A stretch of DNA of 64,000 nucleotides from Xanthobacteraceae bacterium (GTDB lineage Bacteria > Pseudomonadota > Alphaproteobacteria > Rhizobiales > Xanthobacteraceae): positions 1 to 64,000 of the forward strand of contig JAHBZB010000001.1 of assembly GCA_019635635.1 (NCBI GenBank). Direction: 5' to 3'. Below are positions 36,832-45,920 of the stretch, one piece after another (position 1 is the first letter of the stretch; each line of letters starts with the position of its first letter). The position numbers and the translations under genes were made by a program. Under the pieces are notes generated by a model, which saw only the letters and a program-made list of their open reading frames with translations, was not told where the DNA came from and did no database searches.

Positions 36832-38466
36832 TCACATATCTGGGTAGATCGGCCCACCGCCAGGCTCCGGAACAGTCCAAACAATATTCTGCTTAGGGTC
36901 CTTGATGTCGCATGTCTTACAATGCACGCAGTTCTCTGCATTTATAAGGAGCGAAGGCAATCCGCTCTCGGAGTTGCGGATAATCTCGTAGACGCCGGCG
37001 GGGCAATAGCGCTGCTCGGGAGCATCATACAGGTTTAAGTTGATGTCGATTGGTACACTTGCGTCTTGGAGCTTCAAATGAACGGGCTGATTGCGTTCAT
37101 GATTAGTGTTCGACAGCGCAACGGACGACATTTTGTCGAATGAAACGATCCCGTCTGGTTTAGGATACGCGATCGGAGCGTGTTTTTCCTTTGGATCTAG
37201 CTGCAGATGATCTGCATGGTGATGAAACGTCCAGGGCGCACGGCCACGAAAAAGATAGGTATCTACTGCGGAATAAAGTAAGCCGCCGTACAAACCAAAA
37301 TTAAAGGATGGTCGTATGTTCCGAGCCTTATATAGTTCGTCCCATATCCATGAAGATTTGAGCCGGGCCGGGTACTGCGAAATCACAGACTGCTCAGAAT
37401 TAGATCTTAGATAATCGAAAATTGCCTCTGCCGCGATCATTCCAGACTTCATCGCCGTATGCGTACCCTTGATTTTCGGAACGTTTAAAAACCCCGCGCC
37501 GTCACCCACTAGGACTCCGCCAGCAAACGCGATTTCTGGTATCGACTGAAAGCCACCTTCCGACAAGGCTCGCGCCCCGTAACCTATGCGACGACCGTTC
37601 TCAAACATCGGCCGGATTGCAGGATGCGTCTTGAAACGCTGAAACTCGTCAAAAGGACTAAGGTAAGGGTTTCGATAATCCAGACCCACAACGAAGCCTA
37701 CGGCGATCTTATTCTCATGTAAGTGATATAAGAACGATCCCCCGTAGGTACTCGAATCCAGCGGCCAACCGATTGTGTGCATAACGGTGCCTGGCGTATG
37801 CAGAGGGTTGTCCACCTCCCACAACTCTTTAATGCCGATGCCGTAGGTCTGCGGGTCCGCGTTGCGTCGTAAGGGAAATCGCTCAAACAATTCTTTTGTC
37901 AATGAACCGCGACAGCCCTCCGCAAAGACTGTCTGCTTCGCGCGAAGCTCCATGCCAGGCTGATATTGATCAGTCTTATTTCCATCACGACCGATCCCGA
38001 CTTCCCCTGTCATCACCCCGACAACTGTTTCCCCTTCAATGAGTAGGCGAGCTGCGGGAAAACCAGGATAGATTTCGACTCCGAGTGCTTCCGCTTGCTC
38101 GCCCAGCCAGCGGCAAAGTGCACCGAGGCTCGCGATGTAATTGCCGTGATTTTCCATCTGCGGGGGCGTCGGCATTCGGAATGCTTTGCTTTCTGTAAGC
38201 AGCATGAACCGGTCGTCGGTTGCCGCAGTCGTCAACGGCGCTCCTCTAGATTGCCAATCTGGAAATAATTCAAATAATGCGCGCGGATCGATAACCGCGC
38301 CGGACAATATGTGCGCACCAATAGTTGCGCCCTTCTCCAAAAGACAGACACTCAGATCCAAGCTCTGCTCGTTGGCAAGCTGCTTAAGACGGATCGCTGT
38401 CGCTAGGCCGGACGGTCCGCCGCCGACCACCACGACGTCGAAAGAAAGACTTTCTGTATCGCTCAA
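36832..38466 (-). CDS. Electron-transfer flavoprotein:ubiquinone oxidoreductase
   Basis: 544 residues, full length. The N-terminal FAD fold reads VVVVGGGPSGLATAIRL. Family motifs follow (LLEKGATIGAHILSGAVIDP, GDGAGFLNVPKIKGTHTAM). The C-terminal [4Fe-4S] site is CVHCKTC (Cys513, 516, 519) with an earlier Cys in RYCPAGVYE. It takes electrons from ETF and reduces membrane quinone. TTG start at 38466 with AGGCGAGG upstream. Last gene of the sulfite oxidase-etfB-etfA unit. Probably a second copy dedicated to this pathway, since such bacteria usually have a chromosomal one. Confidence 0.95.
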   Translation of the reverse strand: MSDTESLSFDVVVVGGGPSGLATAIRLKQLANEQSLDLSVCLLEKGATIGAHILSGAVIDPRALFELFPDWQSRGAPLTTAATDDRFMLLTESKAFRMPTPPQMENHGNYIASLGALCRWLGEQAEALGVEIYPGFPAARLLIEGETVVGVMTGEVGIGRDGNKTDQYQPGMELRAKQTVFAEGCRGSLTKELFERFPLRRNADPQTYGIGIKELWEVDNPLHTPGTVMHTIGWPLDSSTYGGSFLYHLHENKIAVGFVVGLDYRNPYLSPFDEFQRFKTHPAIRPMFENGRRIGYGARALSEGGFQSIPEIAFAGGVLVGDGAGFLNVPKIKGTHTAMKSGMIAAEAIFDYLRSNSEQSVISQYPARLKSSWIWDELYKARNIRPSFNFGLYGGLLYSAVDTYLFRGRAPWTFHHHADHLQLDPKEKHAPIAYPKPDGIVSFDKMSSVALSNTNHERNQPVHLKLQDASVPIDINLNLYDAPEQRYCPAGVYEIIRNSESGLPSLLINAENCVHCKTCDIKDPKQNIVWTVPEPGGGPIYPDM

Positions 38467-38518
38467 AGATGCCTCGCCTATTCTGCTTGGACGCGATCGC
38501 TGTCAGAGGCAGATCGCA

Positions 38519-39502
38519 TTACGAATTGAGCCGCCCGATCTCTTCGACTATTTTCGGTAGCAACTCTTTATAGTCACCTACGATCCCGATGTTTGCATCC
38601 ATGAAAATAGGGGCATCTGGATCGGTGTTGATGGCAACTATTGTTCTCGCAGCCGCGCATCCCGCCATATGCTGACTAGCGCCAGAAATGCCCACGGCAA
38701 TGTAAAGATCGGGGATGATTGTCTTACCGGTCAAGCCGATCTGCATTGAGGGAGAACACCAACCGAGATCACACGCAACGCGACTAGCTCCGACCGCCGC
38801 TCCCAGCTTTTGCGCAACACTTTCAAGAACCTTGAACCCTTCAGGCCCACCCAATCCGCGGCCGCCCGCGATAACGATTTTTGCAGTTTCAAGCCTGAGG
38901 CCGCGCAAGTCTTCACTTTGACGATCGACCAGTTGACTTCGCGCTACCGAGAAATCTGCTTTAATTGGAGTTTCAACGCCCGCGCGCCCAGAATCTTGTT
39001 CGGCAGGGGCAGCCGAACCTGAGCGAACTGTGATGACCGCCGGATTTTTTCGAAGTCGTACAATGCCGCGCGCCTTGCCGCCATAACAAACGCGCTTCCC
39101 AACAAAATATCCGCCTTCGAAAGACGTAGACTCGCAATTCGTTGCAATTGAGCCGGAAGACCGAAACGCCACACGTGGCGCCAAATCAGAACCAAAGGCA
39201 TTGTGGCCGAAAAGAATCGCTTCAAAAGCGTTATTCGCGATGGTTTGCACTATCGCGGCAGTGAGAACGTCAGCGTCTACGCTACTCTCGTTCTCCTGGT
39301 AAAAAATATGATCCGCGCCGGCGGCGATGAGCGCGCGTCGAGTTGTCTCCTGATTATCAAATACAATCGCACCAACCTGACCGCCTGATTGCTCCGCAAG
39401 TTTGCTAGCTAGACTAAGCAATTCAAACGTAATCGGAGCGAGCGCCTTATCGACGACCTCCGCAATCACCAGAATAGATTTTGATTTCGTATCTCCGGTC
39501 AA
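38519..39502 (-). CDS. etfA: Electron-transfer flavoprotein, alpha subunit
   Basis: 327 residues. The C-terminal FAD domain is unmistakable: VAGGRGLGG-type motif (IAGGRGLGGPEGFKVLE), IGLTGKTIIPDLYIAVGISGASQHMAG and VAINTDPDAPIFMDANIGI. It starts with a TTG whose TTGA overlaps the etfB stop (4-base overlap), so the subunits are translationally coupled. It carries electrons from flavoprotein dehydrogenases to the ETF:quinone oxidoreductase encoded 52 bases downstream. Confidence 0.95.
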   Translation of the reverse strand: MTGDTKSKSILVIAEVVDKALAPITFELLSLASKLAEQSGGQVGAIVFDNQETTRRALIAAGADHIFYQENESSVDADVLTAAIVQTIANNAFEAILFGHNAFGSDLAPRVAFRSSGSIATNCESTSFEGGYFVGKRVCYGGKARGIVRLRKNPAVITVRSGSAAPAEQDSGRAGVETPIKADFSVARSQLVDRQSEDLRGLRLETAKIVIAGGRGLGGPEGFKVLESVAQKLGAAVGASRVACDLGWCSPSMQIGLTGKTIIPDLYIAVGISGASQHMAGCAAARTIVAINTDPDAPIFMDANIGIVGDYKELLPKIVEEIGRLNS

Positions 39503-40287
39503 ATGAGCCTCGCGTCCCTCAATTTACGAACCAATAAGCTGGCCTGCTCAGCGGCACTGGTGCCCGCCAAAAACTCGCAGTGCTTTTCTTTCTTCGGGAT
39601 GAACAGCTTGATCAGCTCTTCAGTGGCTTCCATTGGCTCTTTGGACAGGTCGGCCTGCGTCCAGGACTGAGTTGGCTTTCGCGAAGCACGCATGGTTTCC
39701 CGTAAATTTGGCTTCCGCGCTGCGCCAATCTCATTCGAAACGGTAATAAGTGCTGGCAGAGTCGTTTCTATTTTCTCACTTCCGTTGTCCACAACGCGAT
39801 CAACAACGACCTTGCTCTCCACGACTTCGATGCGCTTTGCAAAGGTAATTGCGGGAATGTGCAGTAATTCAGCTAACCCATTGCCAACGACACCCGCGTC
39901 AAGGTCGGCGCTTTGGCGGCCCGCGAGAATCAAATCGAAGCTGCCTATTTTGTTGACTGCTTCATGAAGAAACTTTGCGGTCGCATAACTGTCTAGCAAG
40001 ACGCCAGCAGAAATGTTGACGAGAATAGCCTCGTCTGCTCCCATCGAAAGTGCATGCTTCAGCACTTCGCGTGCCGACGCGGCGCCTATGGTGAGCACAG
40101 TAATTTTCGTATCGGGTTTCTTGTCCTTCATCCGAAGGGCGGCTTCGATCGCCTGCTCGTCGTAAGGACTTATTACTTGAGCCAGTCCAGCTACTGACAC
40201 GACCGCATTTGTCGCTTCGTTGATCGTGAAGAGCGCAGGCGCCACTTCTGGATCATGAACTTGCTTTACACAAACTACGATGTGCAT
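39499..40287 (-). CDS. etfB: Electron-transfer flavoprotein, beta subunit
   Basis: 262 residues, normal length, with the ETF-beta opening (MHIVVCVKQVHDPE), the AMP-site signature region (ALSMGADEAILVN) and AGRQSADLDAGVVGNGLAELL. It pairs with etfA. ATG at 40287, only 9 bases downstream of the sulfite-oxidase-family gene, so the electron carrier is co-expressed with that enzyme. Confidence 0.95.
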   Translation of the reverse strand: MHIVVCVKQVHDPEVAPALFTINEATNAVVSVAGLAQVISPYDEQAIEAALRMKDKKPDTKITVLTIGAASAREVLKHALSMGADEAILVNISAGVLLDSYATAKFLHEAVNKIGSFDLILAGRQSADLDAGVVGNGLAELLHIPAITFAKRIEVVESKVVVDRVVDNGSEKIETTLPALITVSNEIGAARKPNLRETMRASRKPTQSWTQADLSKEPMEATEELIKLFIPKKEKHCEFLAGTSAAEQASLLVRKLRDARLI

Positions 40288-40296
40288 CGTGGTGCT

Positions 40297-41544
40297 TTAA
40301 ATAATCTCAACATCGACTGGTGTGATACCGTCGAAATGCTTTTGCTGATAATTCCACGGCTGCTGCGGTTGTACCCTGCCGTTTTCGTCAGTCGCGCGCG
40401 CCTTAATCACATACTTCCCTGGTTGCTTGGCCTCCCATAGAAACATCCAGCGGCGCCAGAGCCAACGGTCACCGTGTTGCTCGATGTGCGCGTCCTGCCA
40501 AGTCTTACCGTCGTCTACACTTACTTCGACGCGCGTAATTGCGCCTTCCCCGCTCCACGCTAGTCCGCGAATAGCGTGCTCGCCCTTTGGTAGCGGCGAA
40601 TCCTCATCAACCGGGTAGGTGATAATGCTTTTGCACCCCAGTTGCTTGCAGGGCTTTCTATTCGGGTCGTCAGGTGAGTCACCGAGCACGAAGTACTGGT
40701 TTTGGTAATAACACTCAGGCGTATAGTCGAGTAATTGGATTTCCTTGATCCATTTCACCCACCAATTTCCTGACCAGCCCGGTACCACCATGCGCAACGG
40801 AGCACCGTGCACATGTTGAAGGAATTCTCCGTTCATCGCCCATGCGAGGATTGTGTCTTCATGCAAAGCTTTTGAGAGTTCGAGCGCTTTGTCGTAGTTG
40901 ATGACACCCGGGTCGACGTACTCGATATCCATTCGGCCCGTCGACATATAGAGCGGAGTCGGATCCGGCCGTCCTTCATCGTAACCAATGATGTGGACAC
41001 AGGTTGCTTCAGGTTTTACGCCTGCACGCTTCAATACTTCATGCAAGCTAACGCCTGTCCATTCCCCTCCACTAACAACACCCGAGCTTGGAATTGCCTC
41101 GAGAATTTGCTCCATGGTCGGCTTTTCGCCTTCGTTCGACATGTTGTTCCAACCGCCCTGCTCCACTTGCGGACGGAGGATTCGCGAAGGTTTTTTGCCT
41201 ACGCCTTTCTGCCAGCGGTACCAATCCGCGTCATCACCAGCGCACTCCGTCACAGCTCTGACGGTGCGAGTGGGGAGCTTTTGAAGGTCGGAAAGCTTCA
41301 GTTCCAGCGGACGATCAACCAAGCCCGTGATGGAAAAAACATAGTCGTCAGGATGAATTGGATCTGCGGGAGTCAGCTGCGTAACGATGTAGAACGCATC
41401 AGTTGGCGTGATCAGCCCCTCTAGCTGATCGAGCGGCGTACGAGCGAAAACAGTACGGCCCTCGGCGTCTTTGCTGGGCATTAGTCTAGCCCGCTTGCGG
41501 TCTGGCCAACCTTGAACCCATTCGCCTTCTGGTTCTGGACGCAT
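40297..41544 (-). CDS. Sulfite-oxidase-family molybdoenzyme (SoxC-like), no signal peptide
   Basis: 415 residues. The Mo-cofactor domain has catalytic Cys101 (VTECAGDDADWYRW), a GGEWTGVSLHEVL segment and PGWSGNWWVKWI; the C-terminal Mo-co dimerisation domain has RGLAWSGEGAITRVEVSVDDGKTW and KARATDENGRVQP. There is no heme domain and no Sec or Tat signal, so it is cytoplasmic, unlike most bacterial sulfite dehydrogenases. The residues after the CAG motif (DDADWY) differ from the usual CAGN-R/CSGNSG forms, so the substrate may not be sulfite. GAGGAG before the ATG. It heads the etf operon and carries the shared operator upstream. Confidence 0.88.
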   Translation of the reverse strand: MRPEPEGEWVQGWPDRKRARLMPSKDAEGRTVFARTPLDQLEGLITPTDAFYIVTQLTPADPIHPDDYVFSITGLVDRPLELKLSDLQKLPTRTVRAVTECAGDDADWYRWQKGVGKKPSRILRPQVEQGGWNNMSNEGEKPTMEQILEAIPSSGVVSGGEWTGVSLHEVLKRAGVKPEATCVHIIGYDEGRPDPTPLYMSTGRMDIEYVDPGVINYDKALELSKALHEDTILAWAMNGEFLQHVHGAPLRMVVPGWSGNWWVKWIKEIQLLDYTPECYYQNQYFVLGDSPDDPNRKPCKQLGCKSIITYPVDEDSPLPKGEHAIRGLAWSGEGAITRVEVSVDDGKTWQDAHIEQHGDRWLWRRWMFLWEAKQPGKYVIKARATDENGRVQPQQPWNYQQKHFDGITPVDVEII

Positions 41545-41627
41545 TTTCTATCTCCTCGTTCTGGACGTCGCGCCGGACCCTTGATCCCAACCACGCGCAG
41601 CACCGACTTCCACTTTAACCCAAACTG

Positions 41628-41671
41628 GCCGATTTATAACACCATCTCGAATAGAACAACAGTATTTCGGC
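41628..41671. promoter_or_regulatory. Regulon operator A: GCCGAT-N32-TTCGGC
   Basis: GCCGAT (41628-41633) and TTCGGC (41666-41671, followed by ATTTTTA) form an inverted repeat with half-site starts 38 bases apart, lying 84-127 bases before the sulfite oxidase start. The same arrangement and spacing recur at 48378, 49097 and 59793. Confidence 0.65.
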
Positions 41672-41744
41672 ATTTTTAGGCCCATTTTCGCCGAACCAAG
41701 TACTGACAGCCGTTTGCGCCATGTTTGTTGGCTAGAAGCAGTGT

Positions 41745-43112
41745 TCAGTGAGCTAAAGCTCGCTCGGCCGCCTCGGCTACTTGAAAAAGTCGATGGTCGG
41801 AACCGGAGGACGCGGCAAGCATAATCCCAAGTGGCGGGTGGTTCGATGCCGTGCCGGGTAAGGTGATTGCGCAGCCATCAATGAAATTTATTAGCGTGCA
41901 GTTACGCAGCGTTAGCAAATTAGAATTTGTAAATCCGGGGTCGTTCTGGACATCAGCAATCGCAGGTGCCGCAATCGCCGTTGTCGGAGCAAGTAGCGCG
42001 TCGTAACCCGAGAGACACATCGTGATTTGCTTGGTAAGCAAAAACCTACCACGAACGAGTTCGATGTAATCTGCCGCTGTCATTTTCTCCCCGCGCATTA
42101 TCCTCCAGTGCACCTGCGGGTCGTACTTTTCGCCTCCTCTTTTAAGTAACTCCCGATGCCAATAATAACTTTCACTGGCAGTGAAACCACCATTTTTCAA
42201 CAGCGGGGCAATCTCATCGAGCCCAGAAATATGCTGCTCAACGATTTTTGCGCCGGCTTTCGAAAGTGTTGCTAAGGCGTTGTCGAAGTGCCGTGAGACC
42301 ACCGCGTCTAGATCATCGCGCACAACGTTCTTTGGAACAACGAGCCTTACATCTCGTAGCGCGGGTACTTGATGTTCCCTGTACAATTCTTCAGCAACCA
42401 ACGCATCAATTCGACGGCAACAGTCAACGGTTCGCCCGATGCAACCTACACTGTCGAAGCTAAATGAAAGTGGAATCATTCCATCGCGGGGCACGCGTGA
42501 TTGAGTTGGCTTGAACCCCACCAAACCGTTGTAAGCCGCCGGGATTCTACAAGAGCCTCCCGTGTCACTGCCAAGCGCGGCATGCGCCATACCGTCTGAT
42601 ACGGATATTGCGGCGCCCGAGGATGATCCGCCCGGCACATAGCCTATATCTCTTCTGTACACGCACTTGGGAGTGCCGAAATGAGGATTTATGCCTAAGC
42701 CGGAATACGCAAACTCAGTCATGTTAGTCCGGCCGATGAAAATGAGTCCTGCGCGACGTAATCTCGCAACAGAGGTTGCGTCAATTCTTGATGGCCCACA
42801 TTCTTGCAGAACGGTTGAACCAGCGCGCGTTACTTGTCCTTCAATGTCAAACAAGTCTTTGATCGAAACGGGAATGCCGGCAAGCGCAGATGGTGTTGCT
42901 TCTCGTCTTCGGAGCTGATCGATCTTATCGGCTGTTGCCAGCGCGGTCTTTCCGTCGATCTCAATAAAGGTCGCGCTTCCCTCGCCACCTGGTTCCGCAA
43001 TTTTCTGTAAGCAATCCTCGACAAGCGAGCGTGCTGTGACACGACCCGCGTCAAGATCGGCTGCCAAAGAACTGAGCGTGGGAGCGATCATTGAACGGGC
43101 CCCGCTACCCAC
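41745..43112 (-). CDS. Amidase-signature-family amidohydrolase
   Basis: 455 residues. The Ser-cisSer-Lys triad is visible: Lys85 (PVSIKDLFD), cis-Ser163 in GGSSSGAA, and nucleophile Ser187 in DTGGSCRIPAAYNG, with the normal 78- and 24-residue spacings. It hydrolyses a carboxamide to acid and ammonia; the substrate is not evident. The start is a GTG at 43112 directly after the hydrolase stop; the ATG at 43091 is an alternative. Last gene of the unit coxL-coxM-coxSG-hydrolase-amidase, so it probably acts late in the pathway on a ring-opened amide. Confidence 0.9.
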   Translation of the reverse strand: MGSGARSMIAPTLSSLAADLDAGRVTARSLVEDCLQKIAEPGGEGSATFIEIDGKTALATADKIDQLRRREATPSALAGIPVSIKDLFDIEGQVTRAGSTVLQECGPSRIDATSVARLRRAGLIFIGRTNMTEFAYSGLGINPHFGTPKCVYRRDIGYVPGGSSSGAAISVSDGMAHAALGSDTGGSCRIPAAYNGLVGFKPTQSRVPRDGMIPLSFSFDSVGCIGRTVDCCRRIDALVAEELYREHQVPALRDVRLVVPKNVVRDDLDAVVSRHFDNALATLSKAGAKIVEQHISGLDEIAPLLKNGGFTASESYYWHRELLKRGGEKYDPQVHWRIMRGEKMTAADYIELVRGRFLLTKQITMCLSGYDALLAPTTAIAAPAIADVQNDPGFTNSNLLTLRNCTLINFIDGCAITLPGTASNHPPLGIMLAASSGSDHRLFQVAEAAERALAH

Positions 43113-43113
43113 A

Positions 43114-43884
43114 TCACGCTCTCAGTTGCTTATCCAGAGCGGTATTAATCGCCGCGGGCTGCTCGATGGGGTGCCAATGCCCGCACTCATCTACCGCGAG
43201 CAACTCGCCACGAGGTAACTCTGCTACGAAAGTCTCGGCAACAGCCTGGGGGCTTACTTTGTCTTCAGCGCCGTAGATAGCAAGAACCGGGCACTTTATC
43301 TGCGTGGCATCTGCAGCAGTCGCACCCATAACTGCGTGCAGTGAAGCGAGATATCCGCTATCGCTTTGACCAAGGAGAAGCTCGCGCACATAACCTGCCA
43401 GCTCCGGCTTCTTTTTCAAAATTGCTGGCGACAATGTTCCTTCGACAACAGCATCGACAATCGAGCTGAGACCGTTGGAAGTTACTTTGTTAATGCGATC
43501 AGCCAGAGCTTTGCGGCGCTGCTCGTTAGGCGAACGGTTGGTACCAAGCAAGCACAAATCTATCACCTTATGCGGATACTGCACGGCGAAGTGTTGCAAG
43601 ATCAGTGTTCCAAGCGAATGCCCAACAAAATGAGCCGCCTTGACTTCATAATAATCGAGCAGACGTGAAAGATCCTCAACCCAGCCCTTCACTGTTAATT
43701 CGCCCGAGGGAGATGATCGGCCAGAGCCATCCAAATCGTATCGAATTGTTTTGAAGCGTGACTTAAAATGGCGAATCTGCGCTTCCCATACACTGCTGGT
43801 GCTACCTAAGCCGTGAACGAAAACGATTGCTTCACCCTCTCCGACACATTCAGCAGAAATGATGTTTTTCGCTGTGGAGATCAT
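43114..43884 (-). CDS. Alpha/beta hydrolase
   Basis: 256 residues, the size of RutD or enol-lactonase-type hydrolases. The oxyanion segment FVHGLGSTSSVW precedes nucleophile Ser90 in FVGHSLGTL, the acid in YGAEDKVSP, and the catalytic His in ECGHWHPIEQP. It probably hydrolyses an ester, lactone or carbamate-type intermediate. ATG with AGAAGG upstream. Located between the CoxS-CoxG fusion and the amidase in one minus-strand unit, with two bases to the amidase start. Confidence 0.88.
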   Translation of the reverse strand: MISTAKNIISAECVGEGEAIVFVHGLGSTSSVWEAQIRHFKSRFKTIRYDLDGSGRSSPSGELTVKGWVEDLSRLLDYYEVKAAHFVGHSLGTLILQHFAVQYPHKVIDLCLLGTNRSPNEQRRKALADRINKVTSNGLSSIVDAVVEGTLSPAILKKKPELAGYVRELLLGQSDSGYLASLHAVMGATAADATQIKCPVLAIYGAEDKVSPQAVAETFVAELPRGELLAVDECGHWHPIEQPAAINTALDKQLRA

Positions 43885-43902
43885 TTGCTAACCTTCTAAT
43901 CG

Positions 43903-45099
43903 CTAGGAGCGACTGCGATTGCTCGAGCCAATCCCACTAATTTTCAACCATAACGCCTTCAAGCGTGCCGCAAGAACGGACCATACCAATCCGCTAACGC
44001 GCAGCTCGGTCTTGTCACCGTTCTCTTTTCGGCGTCCTTCAATTTCGTCGGAAAGATTTTTTGCAAATGAGCTAATGAGTCTCGCCGAGAATTCTTGGAT
44101 CAGACCCACGCGGCTGAACTGAGCAAGCGCGCCCTGCAATTGGAACTCCAGCGTCAGATTGACAATAGTGTTTTCACCGCTATTGCCGCCGAGCAGCTGA
44201 TAGGTAACTTGACCTTTTGCCCGCGAACCACTCGAAGAATCGTTTCCGCCGCCCGCAATTACGCCTTCATAGTTCTTGTCATCGCGTTGAACCGTTGCAT
44301 TGCCTTTGAAACTCGCCCGTATAGGACCAAAAGCAATACGAACCTGACCCTCAAGCTGGTCGCCATCTGCCTTGGTCAGTGAAGCGCCTGGCATGCATGA
44401 CGCCATTCGCGCAAAATCAGAAAACAAGCGCCAGGTTTCGTCACGGTTGCGCGCAACAATAAAGCGATCAGTAAGTCTTATCCAACCGTCGACATCCTTC
44501 TCGCTTACCCTTTTTGCGGTCATCCTTTTCGATGACGTATTAGTCTGCGTGCTCGATTTGGGTTGGAACGTCTTGAACGGGAAAGTCTGAGTTGGATTCT
44601 TTGGAATAACCGGATTGCGTACCCGTTCTTTGGCCGGCATTTCTTCAAGGACTTTTTGCACTGCTTTCACAATGCCCATATACCCCGTGCAACGACAAAG
44701 ATTCCCTGACAATTCTGTCCGGATTGTTTGCTCATCTGCGTTGGGAAACCTTGTAACAATGTCGCGTGCAGTAATAAGCATGCCGGCCGTACAAAACCCG
44801 CATTGAAGCCCGTGTTTAGTGTGAAAAGCATTGCGAACAACTTCCATGACATCGTCGTTCTCAAAGCCCTCAATGGTCTGAATTTTCGCGCCATCAAGCG
44901 TAGCTGCAAAAGTAATGCATGCGCGCCCAGGAGCGCCGTTTATAAGAACCGTGCAGGCGCCACAAACTCCGTGCTCGCATGCTAACTTAGTACCGGTTAG
45001 CCGCTGCTTGTCTCGTAGAAAGTCGGCTAGGCTTGTCCGCGGTTCGACCAGAGCTTCGACGCTTTTTCCGTTGATAATAATTGAGATGTTTTTGTTCAT
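43903..45099 (-). CDS. Fusion of [2Fe-2S] small subunit (CoxS type) and CoxG-like SRPBCC domain
   Basis: 398 residues. Residues 1-150 are the small subunit of a molybdenum hydroxylase with both clusters: Cys41, 46, 49, 61 (CEHGVCGACT) and Cys100, 103, 135, 137 (QCGFC, NLCRC). A low-complexity Thr/Ser/Pro linker (about 155-195) leads to a CoxG/SRPBCC domain (about 200-355, FIVARNRDETWRLFSDFARMASCMPGA-like region) and a hydrophobic C-terminal helix (about 368-390). In CO dehydrogenase systems CoxG is a separate protein linked to membrane anchoring. Here the fusion may tether the hydroxylase to the membrane. The ATG overlaps the coxM stop (ATGA). Confidence 0.9.
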   Translation of the reverse strand: MNKNISIIINGKSVEALVEPRTSLADFLRDKQRLTGTKLACEHGVCGACTVLINGAPGRACITFAATLDGAKIQTIEGFENDDVMEVVRNAFHTKHGLQCGFCTAGMLITARDIVTRFPNADEQTIRTELSGNLCRCTGYMGIVKAVQKVLEEMPAKERVRNPVIPKNPTQTFPFKTFQPKSSTQTNTSSKRMTAKRVSEKDVDGWIRLTDRFIVARNRDETWRLFSDFARMASCMPGASLTKADGDQLEGQVRIAFGPIRASFKGNATVQRDDKNYEGVIAGGGNDSSSGSRAKGQVTYQLLGGNSGENTIVNLTLEFQLQGALAQFSRVGLIQEFSARLISSFAKNLSDEIEGRRKENGDKTELRVSGLVWSVLAARLKALWLKISGIGSSNRSRS

Positions 45100-45920
45100 G
45101 CGAGTGCCATCAGAATTGCGCGCCGTACCGCGACCGCATGATGCCTGAGATCAACTGAATCAAAGCCCGGTTCAGATTCCTGAATTGCCTTTTCTACCTC
45201 TGGAAGTTCAGGAGTTTTGCCCGTCGCTGCAACAAATTCAGCAACTGTGGGCAGAGACAGAGGCCTGCCATTCATGCCGCCAGCGATAACGCGACCAACT
45301 TTTCGGGGTTGGTCGAAGATTACTGCTCCGAGAGCTTCTGGAAACTCTCCAACCTTTCTGCATATACGATAGTAGCCCCAGCGTGCTTCCGAAGATATTT
45401 TCGGAATGTCGATCGCGACAAGAAGTTCATCAGGATTTAGTGCAGTCGAGTATGTCCCGAGCATAAACTCCGACATGGGAAGCTGACGACGCGCCTTTGT
45501 GCTCGCTGTTAAGAGTGTTGCTTCCAGCAAGGACATGGTCGTCACCCAGTCCGCATTCGGGTCGGCATGACAAAGGCTACCGCCAATCGTCCCGCGATTG
45601 CGTATTGCACGGTACGCAATTGATCCTCCGGCCCTTGATAGGAGCTGACCTAGGGGTGTCGGATCAATCCAATCTTCGAAGACAGCATGATTCACACATG
45701 CTCCGACGACGATGCGATCAACAAAATGTTCGACAGTCTTGAGCTCGTGAATTCCTCCGATATCGACAATTAGCTTCGGCATCGCGAGTCGCATATTCAA
45801 CATCGGGCCAAGTGTCTGACCACCGGCTAGGACTCGACCTTCCCCGCTCGCTTCCGCGAGAAGGCGCGAAGCTTCCAATACATTTGACGGACGCTCGTAC
45901 GTAAACGAGTGTGCTTTCAC
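45096..45920 (-). CDS. Molybdenum hydroxylase medium (FAD) subunit, CoxM type
   Basis: 274 residues with the family FAD motifs AGGQTLGPMLNMRL (residues about 37-50) and RNRGTIGGSLCHADPNADW. It passes electrons from the [2Fe-2S] subunit to an acceptor. GTG start overlapping the coxL stop (GTGA), and its own stop overlaps the next ATG: three coupled subunits of one enzyme. The acceptor may be the ETF encoded in the neighbouring operon, but that is inference. Confidence 0.92.
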   Translation of the reverse strand: MKAHSFTYERPSNVLEASRLLAEASGEGRVLAGGQTLGPMLNMRLAMPKLIVDIGGIHELKTVEHFVDRIVVGACVNHAVFEDWIDPTPLGQLLSRAGGSIAYRAIRNRGTIGGSLCHADPNADWVTTMSLLEATLLTASTKARRQLPMSEFMLGTYSTALNPDELLVAIDIPKISSEARWGYYRICRKVGEFPEALGAVIFDQPRKVGRVIAGGMNGRPLSLPTVAEFVAATGKTPELPEVEKAIQESEPGFDSVDLRHHAVAVRRAILMALA

